Origin: Thermoplasmata archaeon
Lineage (GTDB): Archaea > Thermoplasmatota > Thermoplasmata > Thermoplasmatales > Thermoplasmataceae
Direction of reading: 5' to 3'
DNA: 36,822 bases
Assembly: GCA_021826925.1 (NCBI GenBank)
Contig: JAKAYB010000003.1
Coordinates: 1 to 36,822 of the forward strand
Within the stretch, counting starts at the first letter, position 1. Each line of letters starts with the position of its first letter. The position numbers and the translations under genes were made by a program. Of this stretch, positions 36,616 through 36,822 are shown in pieces. The notes beneath the pieces were generated by a model. The model saw only the letters and a program-made list of their open reading frames with translations, was not told the origin of the DNA and searched no databases.

Positions 36616-36747
36616 TATTGTGAAACACCTGGATATTTGTGAATGTTACGGAAGTCACATTAATTTGCCCAGCGATAACAGTATCGAAAAAATTTAAAAT
36701 ATTCCTCAATCGAACAAAAAAACATAAAAAGAAAATGTTTGCATTGT

Positions 36748-36822
36748 TTATTCAGATATTACTGTTCCGTCCATCCAGCTAGTTACACCCATTGGAGGCC
36801 CCATTGGATTTCCGTGACCACC
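36748..36822 (-). CDS. 3' end of an unidentified gene running off the window (…GGHGNPMGPPMGVTSWMDGTVISE*)
   Basis: Open minus-strand frame from the window edge to TAA 36748-36750; not present in the ORF track. Confidence 0.5.
   Translation of the reverse strand, partial: GGHGNPMGPPMGVTSWMDGTVISE

Noticed and set aside
1-36822. CRISPR array or cas genes
   Set aside because: No regularly spaced direct repeats or Cas motifs were seen on either strand.

Overview
The window is about 36.8 kb of an AT-rich archaeal chromosome. Protein content points to Thermoplasmata/Thermoplasmatales: a Thermoplasma-type mevalonate branch, a thioredoxin reductase lacking the NADPH motif, archaeal Elp3, and an archaeal kdp operon. 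Coding blocks: (i) about 0.85-1.75 kb, a graveyard of two unrelated insertion sequences (a decayed IS3-type OrfA and a 5'-truncated-survivor IS110-type element). The IS110 remnant still carries a strikingly structured upstream segment that fits the architecture of an IS110 bridge RNA. (ii) 2.2-9.1 kb, an acyl-CoA catabolism cluster with three AMP-forming acyl-CoA synthetases, a MaoC hydratase, a thiolase fold lacking the nucleophilic Cys, and a DUF35 Zn-ribbon/OB protein. (iii) A DUF2080 gene divergent from a frameshifted ORF, tRNA-Arg(CCG), PF04008 and elp3. (iv) kdpF(29 aa, not in the ORF track)-kdpA-kdpB-kdpC plus a convergent tandem UspA protein. (v) A FadR/GntR regulator, and a surface/glycosylation-flavoured region (flippase, HAD heptose-phosphatase-like, giant sequon-rich membrane protein with a cytoplasmic Zn ribbon, glycosyltransferase). 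(vi) trxB-trxA, a glycogen-debranching-like glycosidase, cysK, a FAD oxidoreductase and an HNH nuclease. (vii) A mevalonate 3,5-bisphosphate decarboxylase/M3P 5-kinase candidate pair. Everything was read by eye from sequence; no searches or folding were run. The strongest candidate for a noteworthy system is the putative bridge RNA at about 1339-1516; the second is the MaoC/Cys-less thiolase/DUF35 module.
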